64,000 nucleotides of DNA. It comes from Enoplolaimus lenunculus. Its lineage: Eukaryota; Nematoda; Enoplea; Enoplida; Thoracostomopsidae. Shown here in pieces: positions 63,620-64,000 of the stretch. The position numbers and the translations under genes are program-made. Below the pieces are notes generated by a model that saw only the letters and a program-made list of their open reading frames with translations, ran no database searches and was not told where the DNA came from. Numbering within the stretch: the stretch's first letter is position 1; each line of letters starts with the position of its first letter. Where the stretch lies: contig JASANG010000539.1 in assembly GCA_030248215.1 (NCBI GenBank), positions 1 to 64,000 of the forward strand, given 5' to 3'.

Positions 63620-64000
63620 AGGTGCTAATTTTGATTTGCTGTTTACTCAAATTGAAACCTAATTCTACGAACTGGCAATAAAGTCACTCTAAGTCAAATT
63701 CTCAAAAATTCGTAATTCAGGTGATACCTGAGATATTCTGCAGTTCAACCTCGAATTTTTGGCAAAACAAAAAATATTTTTGTCGTTGGGGTACGTCAAT
63801 GTTGTATTGTCAATATTTGTTGAAAATCTGTAAGCTTTGAACTCAGCTGCGCGAAAATTCTACTAAGACAGATTGTATCTTTTCGGTTATCCCCCGGCCG
63901 GCGTTTCTCCAAAATGGTTGTAATTTGCAAATTTTTGTACATTTGAGCTTCTCATACTTCCCCTAATCATTCCACGCCGAAATTTCAATCTTTCAAAAAT

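Overview
The window is AT-rich nuclear DNA from an invertebrate animal. Introns carry GT..AG borders in consistent phase, genes are sparse, and the space between them is filled with short non-autonomous DNA transposons. TTAGGC, the canonical nematode telomere unit, is the core of the commonest repeat. That and the small amine-receptor and tubulin genes make a nematode, perhaps an early-branching (enoplean-like) one, my best guess. This is inference; no rRNA or mitochondrial marker is present to confirm it.

Layout. At 272-496 (+) is the last ligand-binding exon of an alpha-type Cys-loop receptor or a soluble acetylcholine-binding protein. From 0.5 to 14 kb there are only repeats: a tRNA-like unit, TTAGGC MITEs, a TA-flanked MITE, and two clusters of long-armed fold-back elements. 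At 14106-18629 (+) is a three-exon biogenic-amine receptor, most like 5-HT2 receptors, with an intracellular loop of about 500 residues. At 22205-24136 (+) is an intronless, secreted, cysteine-rich glycoprotein of unknown family. At 24998-25444 (+) is a possible small secreted protein. Two exons of a LIM-like zinc-finger gene lie on the minus strand at 29577-30230. At 36607-42395 (+) is a divergent alpha-tubulin in seven visible exons, complete except for its start exon and one missing base in exon 38351-38636. A Thr-rich mucin-like segment (44333-45394, -), a terminal exon of an unknown minus-strand gene (47233-47558) and weaker minus-strand coding tracts (52.4-54.0 kb) follow. A 562-codon orphan ORF (61473-63161, +) lies near the right end.

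There is no operon-like organisation. The neuronal theme (acetylcholine-type and amine receptors, tubulin) may be chance. The repeats are the most structured part of the window. The TTAGGC-cored MITE carries about 28-bp terminal inverted repeats and 8-bp target duplications; a second family duplicates TA; a third has fold-back arms of about 85 bp. Copies sit in most of the identified introns, and one lies eight bases from a tubulin splice donor. I saw no retroviral, LTR, LINE reverse-transcriptase or Polinton coding sequence, and no CRISPR.
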